The notes: a model not told the origin generated them from the sequence alone. DNA of 54,625 bases from Gammaproteobacteria bacterium UBA7310 (GCA_002471665.1 DKQK01000005.1:1-54625), one strand, 5' to 3'. Numbered from the stretch's first letter, positions 24,846-34,763 are shown. Program-made: numbers and translations.

Positions 24846-26510
24846 TCAGTAATCATCCAAATCACCCTCCTGCAATCGCAAAAAACCGATGGCGGTGCAC
24901 ATGTTCTGAGCCGCCGCCCGCAATTCGCGATTCACATTCAACAACGTTGATGTTTCCCGCTCATCGGCGTCCTGGTGCAACCCCTGCACAAACAGCGCAT
25001 GTTCTGATTCTTCATGATCGTGCCGACTGGCTTCCCGCACCCGGGTGAGTTCCTGCCGTAAATGCCCGCTCTGATGGGGGGTCACCAACAGGTTCAACAG
25101 CGCGCCGATCTGTTGCTTTTGCAACGCCACCCTGGCCTGATAGAAGGCGGTCAGGGCAGGTTGTTCCCCGTGACGCAACGCCACCAGGTTTTCACGAATA
25201 TCTTTCATGGCTTTGGCTGCGTAAACGCCATGACGTGCCGCACTCAGGTAGCGATGCAGTTGTTTGACCTGATCCGGTGCCACACTGCCCGCCTGTACCT
25301 CACCGCAGAACTCCAGGATTTCTCCTTCCAGCGTTTTGATCTCATCATAACAGTCTTCAAATTTGACCCCACTGGCAAACGCCAAATCAAGACGCCGCTG
25401 CAACTCGCCGCCGATACGCAAACTGCCGGTTTCCACCTTCAAATCGCGCAGGCTCAACGCCATCACTTTCAGCAACAGGCACTCCACCTCCTTGGCCACC
25501 GCCAGCACCGCTTCACTGACCATATTAGCCGGGACACTCTGAATGTAGGTACGGACCTCTTCCTGGTCACCGGCAAAACAGGTTTCCAAAAATCGGGAAA
25601 ACGGTTTCACAAAAGGCAACAACAACAGAATACCGATGGCATTGAAGCCACTGTGAAACGCCACCAGACTGTACAGCGGATCCTCCAGCCCCCAATCGCT
25701 GATCAGCCCCAACAACAACGGCAGCAATGCGAACGCCAGGCCCGCGGTCACCACATTGATCAGTACATGCGCCAGGGCCAATTGCTTCTTGATGGCGGTG
25801 GCACCAATTCCCCCCAGGGCCAGCGTACTGGTAGTACCCAGGTCGGCGCCGATGACCAAAGCCGCAGCCGACGGCAGGTCCACAATGCCGGCGTGCAGCG
25901 CACTGAGCGTAATCATCATGGTGGCGGAGCTGGACTGAATCATGGCGGTAAACAGCACCCCCACCAGTAAGTACACAATGGCCGGATAACCCTGCAGAAC
26001 CGCAACATCCAGCAACCCGGCCACCTGCTCCATGCTGCTTTTCATGGCCCCCAGCCCGAACAACAACATGCCCAGACCCAGCACCAGGCGCCCCCAGGCC
26101 AGCCAGGGTTCGCTGCGGGACAACAATACGCACCACAGGGCACCGGCCCCCATACTGGGGAAGGCCAACGCCGCCAGATCCAGCTTGAAGCCCAGTGTGG
26201 TCACGATCCAGCCGGTAAAAGTGGTCCCCAGGTTGGCCCCCAGCACTACCCCCACCGCGTTGGCCAGCGGCAGCACGCCGGCCCCCACCAACGCCATCAT
26301 CATCAATCCCACCATGGAACTGCTTTGCACCAACATGGTGGTGAGGGTACCCCCTAACAGCGAGGTCAATGGATGGCCGGTGGAACGACGCAGAAAACGC
26401 CGGAACGAGGCACTGCTGAGGGCCCCCAGCGCCGCTTCAAGTTGCGCCATCCCATAAAGGAACAACCCCAATCCGGCAAAAAATGACAACAATCCCATCG
26501 GCAGTGACAT
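24846..26510 (-). CDS. Na/Pi cotransporter family protein (NptA-like, with PhoU-like domain)
   Basis: A 554-residue inner-membrane protein. The N-terminal 310 residues hold two inverted Na/Pi-cotransporter repeats with the expected QSSS loops (TTMLVQSSSMVGLMMM and TAMIQSSSATMMITLS). The C-terminal 220 residues are soluble helices of the PhoU type, with heptads such as VLAVAKEVECLLLKVMALSL. Members take up phosphate with sodium or act in phosphate control. No pho box or other phosphate gene is seen nearby. It stands alone, with a 101-base gap to the divergent DUF4126 gene. Confidence 0.92.
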   Translation of the reverse strand: MSLPMGLLSFFAGLGLFLYGMAQLEAALGALSSASFRRFLRRSTGHPLTSLLGGTLTTMLVQSSSMVGLMMMALVGAGVLPLANAVGVVLGANLGTTFTGWIVTTLGFKLDLAALAFPSMGAGALWCVLLSRSEPWLAWGRLVLGLGMLLFGLGAMKSSMEQVAGLLDVAVLQGYPAIVYLLVGVLFTAMIQSSSATMMITLSALHAGIVDLPSAAALVIGADLGTTSTLALGGIGATAIKKQLALAHVLINVVTAGLAFALLPLLLGLISDWGLEDPLYSLVAFHSGFNAIGILLLLPFVKPFSRFLETCFAGDQEEVRTYIQSVPANMVSEAVLAVAKEVECLLLKVMALSLRDLKVETGSLRIGGELQRRLDLAFASGVKFEDCYDEIKTLEGEILEFCGEVQAGSVAPDQVKQLHRYLSAARHGVYAAKAMKDIRENLVALRHGEQPALTAFYQARVALQKQQIGALLNLLVTPHQSGHLRQELTRVREASRHDHEESEHALFVQGLHQDADERETSTLLNVNRELRAAAQNMCTAIGFLRLQEGDLDDY

Positions 26511-26611
26511 GGTTAGGTTAGCGATCCCATTCAGGCTCGGTTAAGGTTAAAATCAGCACACTGGTATAGGCGGCTCGGCCCCCATCGCAATAAATTGTAC
26601 AAGAGGCACAC

Positions 26612-27376
26612 GTGGAAGAATATCAGGCACTTATCAATACCATTGCGCTGACCATGGGACTGTCCTGGGCCAGCGGCATCAATCTCTATGCCGCCCTGCT
26701 GGTGCTGGGTGTGGGCGGTGCCACCGGTAATATCGATTTGCCGCCGGATCTCAGGGCCCTGCAGGACCCTTTGGTGATCATGGCCGCCGGCGCCATGTAC
26801 GCGGTTGAGTTCTTTGCCGATAAAACTCCGGGGGTGGATTCCGGCTGGGATACCCTGCACACCTTTGTGCGCATTCCGGCGGGGGCCATGCTGGCGGCAG
26901 GGGCGGTGGGCGATGTGACACCCACCCTGGAAATCGCCGCCGGCATACTCGGCGGCGGCATGGCGGCCACCTCACACGCCACCAAGGCCGGAACCCGCTT
27001 ACTGATCAACACCTCTCCGGAACCGGTGACCAATTGGATTGCTTCATTCAGTGAAGACGTGCTGGTACTGGCCGGGCTGTGGGCGGCCCTGAATCATCCG
27101 GTCCTGTTCCTGCTGCTGTTGCTGGTGTTCCTCGCCCTGGCAATCTGGCTGCTGCCGAAAATCTTTCGGGCCATCAAACTGATGGCAAGGAAGCTGGGAC
27201 AATGGCTGGGGTTGGTGGATAAAGACGATACCAGCACACATAGCCTGCCCCAGCAACATTATCTGGAACGCTTAAGTCAGCTGAAGCAGTTGCTCGATCA
27301 AGGCGCATTAACCGCGGAAGAATTCGAAACAGAAAAAGCACTGTTGCTGCGTCAGCGCAGCCAGGGTACTGGTTAG
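26612..27376 (+). CDS. DUF4126 membrane protein with C-terminal SHOCT domain
   Basis: A 254-residue membrane protein. The DUF4126 part (MGLSWASGINLYAALLVLGV, then FFADKTPGVDSGWDTLHTF) has about five hydrophobic segments, one late and long (LFLLLLLVFLALAIWLLP). After a short charged linker the last 35 residues form a SHOCT motif: LERLSQLKQLLDQGALTAEE FETEK. SHOCT helps oligomerisation or anchoring in other proteins. The function of the family is unknown. The start is GTG with AAGAGG upstream. It is the only plus-strand gene between two minus-strand blocks. Confidence 0.82.
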   Translation: MEEYQALINTIALTMGLSWASGINLYAALLVLGVGGATGNIDLPPDLRALQDPLVIMAAGAMYAVEFFADKTPGVDSGWDTLHTFVRIPAGAMLAAGAVGDVTPTLEIAAGILGGGMAATSHATKAGTRLLINTSPEPVTNWIASFSEDVLVLAGLWAALNHPVLFLLLLLVFLALAIWLLPKIFRAIKLMARKLGQWLGLVDKDDTSTHSLPQQHYLERLSQLKQLLDQGALTAEEFETEKALLLRQRSQGTG

Positions 27377-27384
27377 GCACAGTT

Positions 27385-30246
27385 TCAGCGCTGTTGGGCA
27401 TTGCGGTTGGCTACCCAGGTGTCGTAAAACACCTCCGCCGGCACCGGTTTGTCAAAGTAATAACCCTGGTACTGATAACACCCCTTTTCCTTCAGGAAGT
27501 TGAGCTGGTATTCCTCTTCCACACCTTCGGCAATGACATCCAGCTCCATCAAGCGCGCCATGGCGATAATGGTTTCCACGATAACCCGGTCATTCTTATC
27601 GCTGCGAATATCACGCACGAAGGCCTGGTCGATCTTGAGTTTATGCAAGGGCAGCTCTCGGAAATAAGACAGCGATGAATAGCCGGTACCAAAATCATCA
27701 AGGGCAATATAAAAACCCATGCGGTTAAGCAGGCGCATCTTCTCCACCACCTGATCCAGGTGGTGCAACAACATGCTTTCGGTGATTTCCAACTCCAAAT
27801 CGTTGGGGCTGATATTGGCTTCCTTGGTAAACGCCTCCACCTTCAACGCAAAATCATCCTGGGAAAACTGCCGGGCACTGATGTTAATTGCCAAACGGTC
27901 AAAACTGTCGGGTAGACCCTTTGCCCGCCATTGAGCCATCTGTTGACAGGCTTTGCGCAACACCCAATCACCCAGAGGAATAATCTGACCGCTTTCCTCT
28001 GCCGCCCGAATAAACAGATCCGGCCTTACAAACCCCAGAGTGGGTTCTTCCCAGCGCAACAGGACTTCGGCACCAATCAGCTCGCTGCGTTCATTAAACT
28101 GCGGCTGGAAATACAGAATAAACTGTTCTTCCTCCAATGCGCCCGGCAACAGCATCTGCAACCTGAGATTCTGTTCAATCTGCTGGTGCATTTCCTTGCT
28201 GAATATACAAACGGCGCTTCGGCCTTCCTCTTTGGCACGATACATGGCGGCATCCGCCTGCTTCATAATATCGTGGATGGTATCCTGATCCAGTGGATAC
28301 AGGGCAATGCCGATACTGCAACCAATGTTGAGCTTATGGCCCGAAACATCAAAGGCCTCCGCCAACGCCGACTGCACTTTCAGCGCCACATTGCGTGCCA
28401 TGGATGCTGCCTTGGACGTATCATCGTTCAGCTCCGGCAGCAGCACCACGAACTCGTCTCCTCCCAGGCGCGCCAATGTATCTTCTTCGCGTATCACCTG
28501 GCGCAGACGTTCGGCAATCGCAATCAGCAATCCGTCGCCGATGGGGTGCCCCAAAGAATCATTGATATTTTTGAAATGATCCAGATCGATAAACAACAAT
28601 GCCCCACAGTGACCATGGCGGATGGCCCGGGCCTGCTCCTGGCTGAGCTGGTCATTAAGCATGCGCCGGTTCGGCAACCGCGTCAGTTCATCATACAACA
28701 CCTGTTGACGAATGCGTTCCTCTGCCCGCTTACGCTCCGTTATGTCCATCACACCGACAATTCTGCCGGCGTATTGACCGGCAGAATCATACAACGCCGC
28801 CGCTTTAATGGTGACATGAATACGGCGACCGGTTCGGGACACAAACTCATAGTCCTGATGCACAACCCTGGTCTGAACCCCTTCAGTTATTGCTTCCTGC
28901 AGGCGGGTACGGTTACTGGGGTCGACAAAGTCCAAAATGGACTGACCTACGATGTCCTCTTTTTCATAACCAAGAATATCCGCCAGAGAATCGTTCACCA
29001 GCGTTGTATATCCATTCGCATCCAGCACCCAGATGCCTTCCTGGGCCATATCAAACAGCATTCGGTATTTCTCTTCACTGCTGCGTAACGCATCCTCGGT
29101 CCGGCGCTGTGATGTGATATCACTGTGGGTGGCAATGAATCGAACAGCGCGGCCATCGGCGTCAAAATCCACCACCTTTCCACGCATCAGAATAAAACGA
29201 GCCTCACCGTTGCGGTGGCGAATGCAGTATTCAATGCGGCACAGATCCGACAAACCCTGAATGTGGCGTTGTATCTTACGCTCTACAAACGGCCAGTCAT
29301 CGGCCATCACCAGGTTCTTCCAATCATCCCAACTGACACTGGAGCCCAGACTGAAACCCATCATGGTTTTGAACTGGGAGGAAAAGTAGGTTTTGCCCGT
29401 ACGCAGATTCCAGTCCTGAACACCATCTCCAGCACCTTCCAATGCAAACACCCAGCGTTGTTCACTGATCTTGACGTCGTTCAGGCTCTGCATCAGGTTT
29501 CGATTCATTCGATTGAGTGCAGACGCCAGCTCGCCTAGCTCCGCAAAGCCCTTGGGGTGAAACACTTCGATTTCCTGACCGGACGCAACCTGGTCGGCTT
29601 TGCGGGTCAGCGCCTGCAGGGGCGACAGGACAATCATCTTCAGCACCACCAATAGTGTCGCCAAAACCAGTGCCATGATGCCCCACAGGAACATGAGGTT
29701 TTGCCAGACCGTATTACGGATATTGAGATAGGGACGATACAGGCTCCATTCCACGTACAATCCACCCACCGTGTCCGGGCGCAAACCAACATCCTTGAAG
29801 CTCATCACCAGGGGATAGTAGGCAAACAGAATATCGTGTTCCGTATTGGTAGTGATCACCGGAGCGCGGTTCTCAATGACGCGACGAAATACGTTTTCAT
29901 CAAACTGCGGCAGTTGACTCGCAGCGGGTTGATTGAGCACCACGAAACTGGAAGAGTATTTAACGACACCGTCCGATTTGATCACCGCCGACAACCGCAC
30001 ATCATCCAACAGATTCAAGGCCATTACTTCGCGCTCGACACTTTCCAGATCGCCCTGACGGAATTCCTTGTCAAAGCGGGCCTGGGCCACCATCAAAATG
30101 GTTTTTAGATTAACCCTGGCTTCCTCGAATGCGTGCTGCTTCAGCACTGCATACTGGTTGAAAGAAAACAGCGCCGACAACAGCATAAAACTGGTGGAGA
30201 TCACCCCCACCACCACCCAAGCCAGCGAGTGCCTGAAATACCTCAA
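27385..30246 (-). CDS. PAS-PAS-GGDEF-EAL c-di-GMP sensor enzyme
   Basis: A 953-residue inner-membrane signalling enzyme. Helices near residues 8-30 and 185-205 flank a periplasmic sensor; a HAMP-like linker, two PAS domains (about 265-385 and 390-505), then GGDEF and EAL domains follow. The GGDEF signature LARLGGDEFVVLL is intact (about residue 595), as are the EAL residues AEVLLRW, ELEITESM and ALDDFGTGYSS, so it may both make and break c-di-GMP. The start is TTG, six bases after a GGAGGT; its TTGA overlaps the stop of the upstream binding-protein gene. A TTG at 30267 is the alternative. The lipoprotein encoded upstream is probably the input partner. Confidence 0.92.
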   Translation of the reverse strand: MRYFRHSLAWVVVGVISTSFMLLSALFSFNQYAVLKQHAFEEARVNLKTILMVAQARFDKEFRQGDLESVEREVMALNLLDDVRLSAVIKSDGVVKYSSSFVVLNQPAASQLPQFDENVFRRVIENRAPVITTNTEHDILFAYYPLVMSFKDVGLRPDTVGGLYVEWSLYRPYLNIRNTVWQNLMFLWGIMALVLATLLVVLKMIVLSPLQALTRKADQVASGQEIEVFHPKGFAELGELASALNRMNRNLMQSLNDVKISEQRWVFALEGAGDGVQDWNLRTGKTYFSSQFKTMMGFSLGSSVSWDDWKNLVMADDWPFVERKIQRHIQGLSDLCRIEYCIRHRNGEARFILMRGKVVDFDADGRAVRFIATHSDITSQRRTEDALRSSEEKYRMLFDMAQEGIWVLDANGYTTLVNDSLADILGYEKEDIVGQSILDFVDPSNRTRLQEAITEGVQTRVVHQDYEFVSRTGRRIHVTIKAAALYDSAGQYAGRIVGVMDITERKRAEERIRQQVLYDELTRLPNRRMLNDQLSQEQARAIRHGHCGALLFIDLDHFKNINDSLGHPIGDGLLIAIAERLRQVIREEDTLARLGGDEFVVLLPELNDDTSKAASMARNVALKVQSALAEAFDVSGHKLNIGCSIGIALYPLDQDTIHDIMKQADAAMYRAKEEGRSAVCIFSKEMHQQIEQNLRLQMLLPGALEEEQFILYFQPQFNERSELIGAEVLLRWEEPTLGFVRPDLFIRAAEESGQIIPLGDWVLRKACQQMAQWRAKGLPDSFDRLAINISARQFSQDDFALKVEAFTKEANISPNDLELEITESMLLHHLDQVVEKMRLLNRMGFYIALDDFGTGYSSLSYFRELPLHKLKIDQAFVRDIRSDKNDRVIVETIIAMARLMELDVIAEGVEEEYQLNFLKEKGCYQYQGYYFDKPVPAEVFYDTWVANRNAQQR

Positions 30247-31187
30247 CCGGATACCTCCAGCAGCCAAGACGGCGGGTCACCCGGCAGCGGATCGCCCTCT
30301 ACCAGCCCCCGGGCCTGCATGATACCCAAAATGCGCTCAAACACCTGGTGATAGGTACTGGGTTGGCCGCTGAACCATTCCCGATTATCTTGCAACGTAG
30401 GCAGATACAAACCCTCGAATGCCTGTTGCAACTGATCTCGGTCCAGGCTCAAGCGCTTACTGAAAAAGACCTCCGCCTCACTCTGATTGGTCTGCATGTA
30501 GTGACGGGCTTTGAGATAGCCGGCCACCAGTTGCTTGAAGCGCTGGGGGCGGGCCTCAAGGGCGGAACGTCGTGCAACCAGCATATCCACCACCAGATCC
30601 GGCGCCTGCCGGGTATCAAACAGCACCTTAGCACCCTGGCGCAGCAAGCGGGTGCGCACCGGCTCAAAGGTCACCACCGCATCCAGCTTCTCTTGTAACA
30701 GCGCTTTTTCGTGTTCATCGGGGCTGACGTTGATGATGACCACATCGTCAAATGTCAGCCCCGCCTGATTCAGCGCCTCTGACAGTACGATGGCACCCAG
30801 GGCGGTGTTCTCTACCCCCACGCGCATGCCCACCAACGAATCCCGTTTCGGCTGCAGCGTCACTATGGCATCCCCGCCGCGGGAGTAGTCCAACACCAGG
30901 ATCGGCTCAATGTCGAGCCCTCCCGCCCTCAAACTGATCACTTCATCGAGGGTCAACGCGGCCGCATCCAGATTGCCGTGAGCCATCGCCCGCATGACTT
31001 CCGTGGCAGAAGACAATTGAATGACTTCAATGTCCTGGTGGAAAACACCCAGGTACTGGGCAAGATACAGTGGCTCGTAACCGGGCCATAGGTTAGTTGC
31101 CACTTTCAAAGGGCGATTATCATTTGAGCTGCAGCTGACCAGGCTCAGACACAGTACCCAAGCGAGGATGGGTTTCAGGTAGTTCAT
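30243..31187 (-). CDS. NMT1/SsuA-type substrate-binding lipoprotein
   Basis: A 314-residue lipoprotein: signal ILAWVLCLSLVSC with lipid-site Cys19. The mature part is the type II periplasmic binding fold of the nitrate/sulfonate/taurine (NMT1) family: LKVATNLWPGYEPLYLAQYL, DAAALTLDEVISLRAGG, VGVENTALGAIVLSEAL and DAVVTFEPVRTRLL. No ABC permease or ATPase gene is nearby; instead the stop overlaps the TTG start of the c-di-GMP enzyme. This suggests a sensor pair in which ligand binding outside controls the enzyme inside. Ligand unknown. Confidence 0.9.
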   Translation of the reverse strand: MNYLKPILAWVLCLSLVSCSSNDNRPLKVATNLWPGYEPLYLAQYLGVFHQDIEVIQLSSATEVMRAMAHGNLDAAALTLDEVISLRAGGLDIEPILVLDYSRGGDAIVTLQPKRDSLVGMRVGVENTALGAIVLSEALNQAGLTFDDVVIINVSPDEHEKALLQEKLDAVVTFEPVRTRLLRQGAKVLFDTRQAPDLVVDMLVARRSALEARPQRFKQLVAGYLKARHYMQTNQSEAEVFFSKRLSLDRDQLQQAFEGLYLPTLQDNREWFSGQPSTYHQVFERILGIMQARGLVEGDPLPGDPPSWLLEVSG

Positions 31188-31316
31188 TGATTCAGAAGGT
31201 TTCCCGCATACTTCTCCATTAATATCACTATAGCAACGAAGCGGTTTAGTTGCAGAAAACTTGGGGGTATGGGTGGCGGGGAAACCGCGGGGCCAGAAAA
31301 CCGGATACAGCCCTGC

Positions 31317-32477
31317 TTAACGGAAGAAAATCTCGAAAGACACCGTAATGGACGCCACGCCACTGAAGCCTTCTTTGCGGGGAAACGCCAACTCCGGAAC
31401 CAGGTTCATATATAACCAATCCTTATAAAGATCCCGGCGGTAATCGGCACTGATGAAATAGGTATTGATCCTGGAATGGCTATAGCTGTTACCGTAAACC
31501 CCTAAATGATAGGCAATGGCGTCCCGCGGGCTGAGCTCATCGTACAAGCTCCATTTCTGGCCGAACTCCAAGGTGTCATCTTCATCCCGCCAATCAAACA
31601 AGGTGGCTGAACGAAACAGCAGATTCTCGCCCACCAGACGCTCAAAAATAAAATCGGTTTCGGCGTGCACGCCGCTGGAATTAAACCATTCCACACCACT
31701 GCGCAACTCAAATTCCCACAGCTCCCCCAGTGACGCGAAACGTTTGCCCACCGCCCTCACAAACGGGTCCGGCGGCAGCTTCACCTTAATACCGGCACTT
31801 AACTTGGTCTCCCAATCACCGCCCACATCGCCCAGAGTACGCAGCAAACCGGCAAACAGCGATTGTTCCTGCGGCGGCCCCGCTGCCTCGCTGGGAATCG
31901 TGCGCTCCTCCAAAGATTGTTCGTTATCCTCCTGGTACGCCAACACCAGGCGATAGCGTTCTTTGGTACCGGGAAGATCCAGCCGGAATTTGTAATCCAT
32001 CTCCGGCTCCAGGTGCCCCCCCTCAATCCATTTTTGCGACAGCCGCAACCGCAGGTAGGTATTGTTTTCCTCAATCACGTACTGTTCGCCGGCAAAATAC
32101 GCATCCATGCGCTCTCCCATCAATGACACGGCAGAGGAAATGGAGCGCCTGGAACTCAACAGATAGCGCACGCTTCTGTCCACGTAACCAGGCTCCACAT
32201 AGGGCACGTATTGGTCTTTCAACTGGGGATAGTCGTGAAATGGATCAGAATTCAGCTCCGCAGAGTCCAGGGCAAAGCTGTTGGATGGGGGGTGGGGAAT
32301 CGCCACCTGCCCCGGCTCCGGTTCAGCCACCGAGACTGTGGACATAGCCAGCAAAGGTGCTGAACCCGGGTATTCCGCAGCCTGGCTATTGCACAATATC
32401 AGCAGGGTAAGGCAGAGTCCCAATGTACGACCCCGGTACGATGACCTGGGCAACCATCGGCAGGACAGATTAATCAT
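31317..32477 (-). CDS. Outer-membrane-type protein, unknown function
   Basis: A 386-residue protein with a signal sequence (LGLCLTLLILCNSQAA) and a beta-rich mature part: alternating strands such as YRLVLAYQEDNEQ, WETKLSAGIKVKLPPD, ELWEFELRSGVEWF and a final VASITVSFEIFFR, with aromatic ends typical of an outer-membrane barrel. No family is recognised with certainty. The ATG at 32477 overlaps the stop of the REC-GGDEF-EAL gene (eight bases, ATGATTAA), so it is translationally coupled to it. It is the last gene of the signalling set. A role as its output or its sensor is inference. Confidence 0.75.
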   Translation of the reverse strand: MINLSCRWLPRSSYRGRTLGLCLTLLILCNSQAAEYPGSAPLLAMSTVSVAEPEPGQVAIPHPPSNSFALDSAELNSDPFHDYPQLKDQYVPYVEPGYVDRSVRYLLSSRRSISSAVSLMGERMDAYFAGEQYVIEENNTYLRLRLSQKWIEGGHLEPEMDYKFRLDLPGTKERYRLVLAYQEDNEQSLEERTIPSEAAGPPQEQSLFAGLLRTLGDVGGDWETKLSAGIKVKLPPDPFVRAVGKRFASLGELWEFELRSGVEWFNSSGVHAETDFIFERLVGENLLFRSATLFDWRDEDDTLEFGQKWSLYDELSPRDAIAYHLGVYGNSYSHSRINTYFISADYRRDLYKDWLYMNLVPELAFPRKEGFSGVASITVSFEIFFR

Positions 32478-34182
32478 CCAAGGGTCTGGGTTTCTCGATT
32501 CCGTAGCCCTGGGCATAGTCCACACCCAACTCCCGCAGACGCATTTCAATTTCGCTGTTTTCCACAAACTCCGCCACTGTTTTCAAACCGGCAGAGTGTG
32601 CAATTGCGTTGCAGGCGCTGACAATGGCCAGATCCATTGCGTCATCCAACATATTACGTACAAACCCACCGTCAATTTTCAAAACATCCACCGGAATCGC
32701 CTTGAGATAAGCAAAGGAACTCATGCCCACGCCAAAATCGTCCAGCGCAAACAGAAAACCCAATTCGCGAATTTCAGCAATAAAAACCGACGCAGATTCA
32801 ATATTGGAAATGGCAGTGGTTTCGGTAATCTCAAAACAGATGCAATTTGCCGGTATGCTATAACGGGTTTTGCATTCCTTGACAAAATCGAAAAACACTT
32901 CGTCATTGAGGGAGGATCCGGATAAATTGATAAAATACAGTCCGGCCTGATGTTCATTGTCATGCTGCACCGCAGGCGGCACGTTCTTCTGTGCCTTTAA
33001 GCTGTTCTGAACATAGGCAAACGCATGATTGATAACCCAACGGTCAATCAGCGTCATCAGGTTAAAACGCTCTGCGGCAGGAATGAATAACCCGGGCGGC
33101 ACGATACGCTCACCGTCTTTCATGCGCACCAGAAACTCATAATGACACACCGGCTCTGACAACCCGACAATGGCTTGCTTGTACAACACAAACTGGTCGT
33201 TATCCAGAGCCTGACGAATGCGCGATGCCCAATGCATCTGATCCCGCCGTTGCGTCAGATCCTCATCATTCAGATCGTATACCTGAATGTAACTGCGCCC
33301 TTTGTCCTTGGCTGCAAAGCAGGCCATATCGGCGCTGGCCAGCAATTCTTCCACGGTGCTACTACTGGCGTTGATTTGCACCACCCCGACACAGGATGAC
33401 ACCGTAAACGTTTGCTCATGCCATAAAAAACGGTGCTGCTTGATGGCTTCATGGATACGGCCGGCCATGGCGATGGCTTCCTGCAACGTGCAGTCCATCA
33501 ACAATACACCGAATTCGTCCCCACCCATGCGTGAGATGTAATCCGCTTCCCCGAGGATGGATTTTATCAACACACCGATTTGCTTGAGCAACTCATCCCC
33601 GGCCAGATGGCCGCAGGTATCATTGATGATTTTGAACTGGTCCAGATCCACGTACACCAACGCATGCTCCACGCCATGATTCAGGGCCGACGTCAATGCT
33701 TGCTCCAGGTGAACCTTGAATTGCTCGCGATTGATCAGATCCGTGAGTACATCATGATTGGCCAGATACGCTACTTTTTTTTCCGCGGCCCGGTGAGCGG
33801 ATCGCTGTTGCGCTTCTCTCAGCTCGCGCTCCACAACCGGCACCAGCCGCGCCAGGTTGTCCTTCATGATGTAATCCTGCGCACCGGATTTCATCGAATT
33901 GACCGCCACATCATCACTGATGGCACCGGATACCACAATAACCGGCGTTTCCGGTTGAACCGCCTTGGTAATTTTTAGCGCTTCGGATGAGGTGAAGGAG
34001 GGCATGTTGTGATCGGTTACCACCAGATCCCAATCCTGTCGATTCAGGCTGGCCTTGAGGCCTTGAGCATTCTCAACCCGTTCAAATTCGCAGCGCAAAC
34101 CGCCTCGGCGCAGCTCACGGATCAATAGCAGTGCGTCGTCTTCGGAATCATCTGCGATAAGCACTTTGAGGAAGCGTTCCAA
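32470..34182 (-). CDS. Response regulator with GGDEF and EAL domains
   Basis: A 570-residue cytosolic protein in the order REC-GGDEF-EAL. The receiver domain has the acidic pair ADDSED, the phosphorylated Asp57 in VVTDHNMP and Lys107 in YIMKDN. GGDEF is intact (RMGGDEFGVLL, residue about 220). In the EAL domain the signature reads EFL (Glu349), with FEITET, LDDFGVG and KIDGGF kept, so hydrolysis is plausible. The start is TTG after GGGGG. It follows the CheY/Rcp1-type regulator by 26 bases and is the likely c-di-GMP output of the upstream kinase. Whether synthesis or breakdown dominates is unknown. Confidence 0.93.
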   Translation of the reverse strand: MERFLKVLIADDSEDDALLLIRELRRGGLRCEFERVENAQGLKASLNRQDWDLVVTDHNMPSFTSSEALKITKAVQPETPVIVVSGAISDDVAVNSMKSGAQDYIMKDNLARLVPVVERELREAQQRSAHRAAEKKVAYLANHDVLTDLINREQFKVHLEQALTSALNHGVEHALVYVDLDQFKIINDTCGHLAGDELLKQIGVLIKSILGEADYISRMGGDEFGVLLMDCTLQEAIAMAGRIHEAIKQHRFLWHEQTFTVSSCVGVVQINASSSTVEELLASADMACFAAKDKGRSYIQVYDLNDEDLTQRRDQMHWASRIRQALDNDQFVLYKQAIVGLSEPVCHYEFLVRMKDGERIVPPGLFIPAAERFNLMTLIDRWVINHAFAYVQNSLKAQKNVPPAVQHDNEHQAGLYFINLSGSSLNDEVFFDFVKECKTRYSIPANCICFEITETTAISNIESASVFIAEIRELGFLFALDDFGVGMSSFAYLKAIPVDVLKIDGGFVRNMLDDAMDLAIVSACNAIAHSAGLKTVAEFVENSEIEMRLRELGVDYAQGYGIEKPRPLDD

Positions 34183-34208
34183 ATCATCCCCCTGGACGAT
34201 GTTTTTTA

Positions 34209-34649
34209 TTAGTATAGAGCGGGAACGCGGTTTACACCCAACCAGTACTGGCCAAGTAACTTAACCTGGGACACAAACTCGTCAAAATCCACCGGTTTGT
34301 TGATGTAGCTGTTAACACCAATGTCGTAGCCGGCCTTCATATCCTGCACTTCATCGGATGAAGTCAACAAAACCACAGGCAGCCTTTTGGTGCGCTCATC
34401 CTGTCTGATTTTGCGTAAAACTTCCAACCCATCCAGTTTCGGCAGCTTCAAATCCAGAAACACCACTTTCGGCAACAACCGGATATCACGCCCCTGAAAC
34501 TTGCCCTGGCCAAAAATATAATCCAGCGCCTCCTGCCCATCCCGTGTTACCACGACATCGTTGGGCACATCCGTCTTTTTAAGCGCACGCAAGGCTAGCA
34601 GCTCGTCGTCCGCATTGTCTTCAACTAGTAGAATAGTCATATTACTCAT
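34209..34649 (-). CDS. Single-domain response regulator (Rcp1/CheY-like)
   Basis: A 146-residue stand-alone receiver of the Rcp1 type: TILLVEDNADDELLALRAL with the acidic pocket, phospho-acceptor Asp66 in VVFLDLKLPKLDG, the switch Thr in VVLLTSSDE and the Lys in SYINKPVDF. It has no output domain and must act by protein contact or as phosphate relay. Such regulators usually pair with phytochrome-type kinases; here it lies just after a histidine kinase of that HisKA class. ATG at 34649 (or 34640) is likely; an upstream TTG at 34670 is less likely. Confidence 0.92.
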   Translation of the reverse strand: MSNMTILLVEDNADDELLALRALKKTDVPNDVVVTRDGQEALDYIFGQGKFQGRDIRLLPKVVFLDLKLPKLDGLEVLRKIRQDERTKRLPVVLLTSSDEVQDMKAGYDIGVNSYINKPVDFDEFVSQVKLLGQYWLGVNRVPALY

Positions 34650-34763
34650 AACGGCCAATTCCGATAGCAACTACCAGAATACGAAATCAATTCAGTCAAA
34701 ATATAATCTGGGACAGACCAAGTCAACGAGTTTAGATCGGCTTTCAAACACAATTAACAACGC

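Noticed and set aside
27931..29088. A 385-codon open frame antisense to the PAS-GGDEF-EAL gene
   Set aside because: Complete overlap with intact GGDEF and EAL coding sequence; the protein has no known motif.
31233..31253. GCAAC...GTTGC hairpin downstream of the outer-membrane-type gene as a terminator
   Set aside because: The stem is only five bases with an 11-base loop and there is no T-run on the minus strand.
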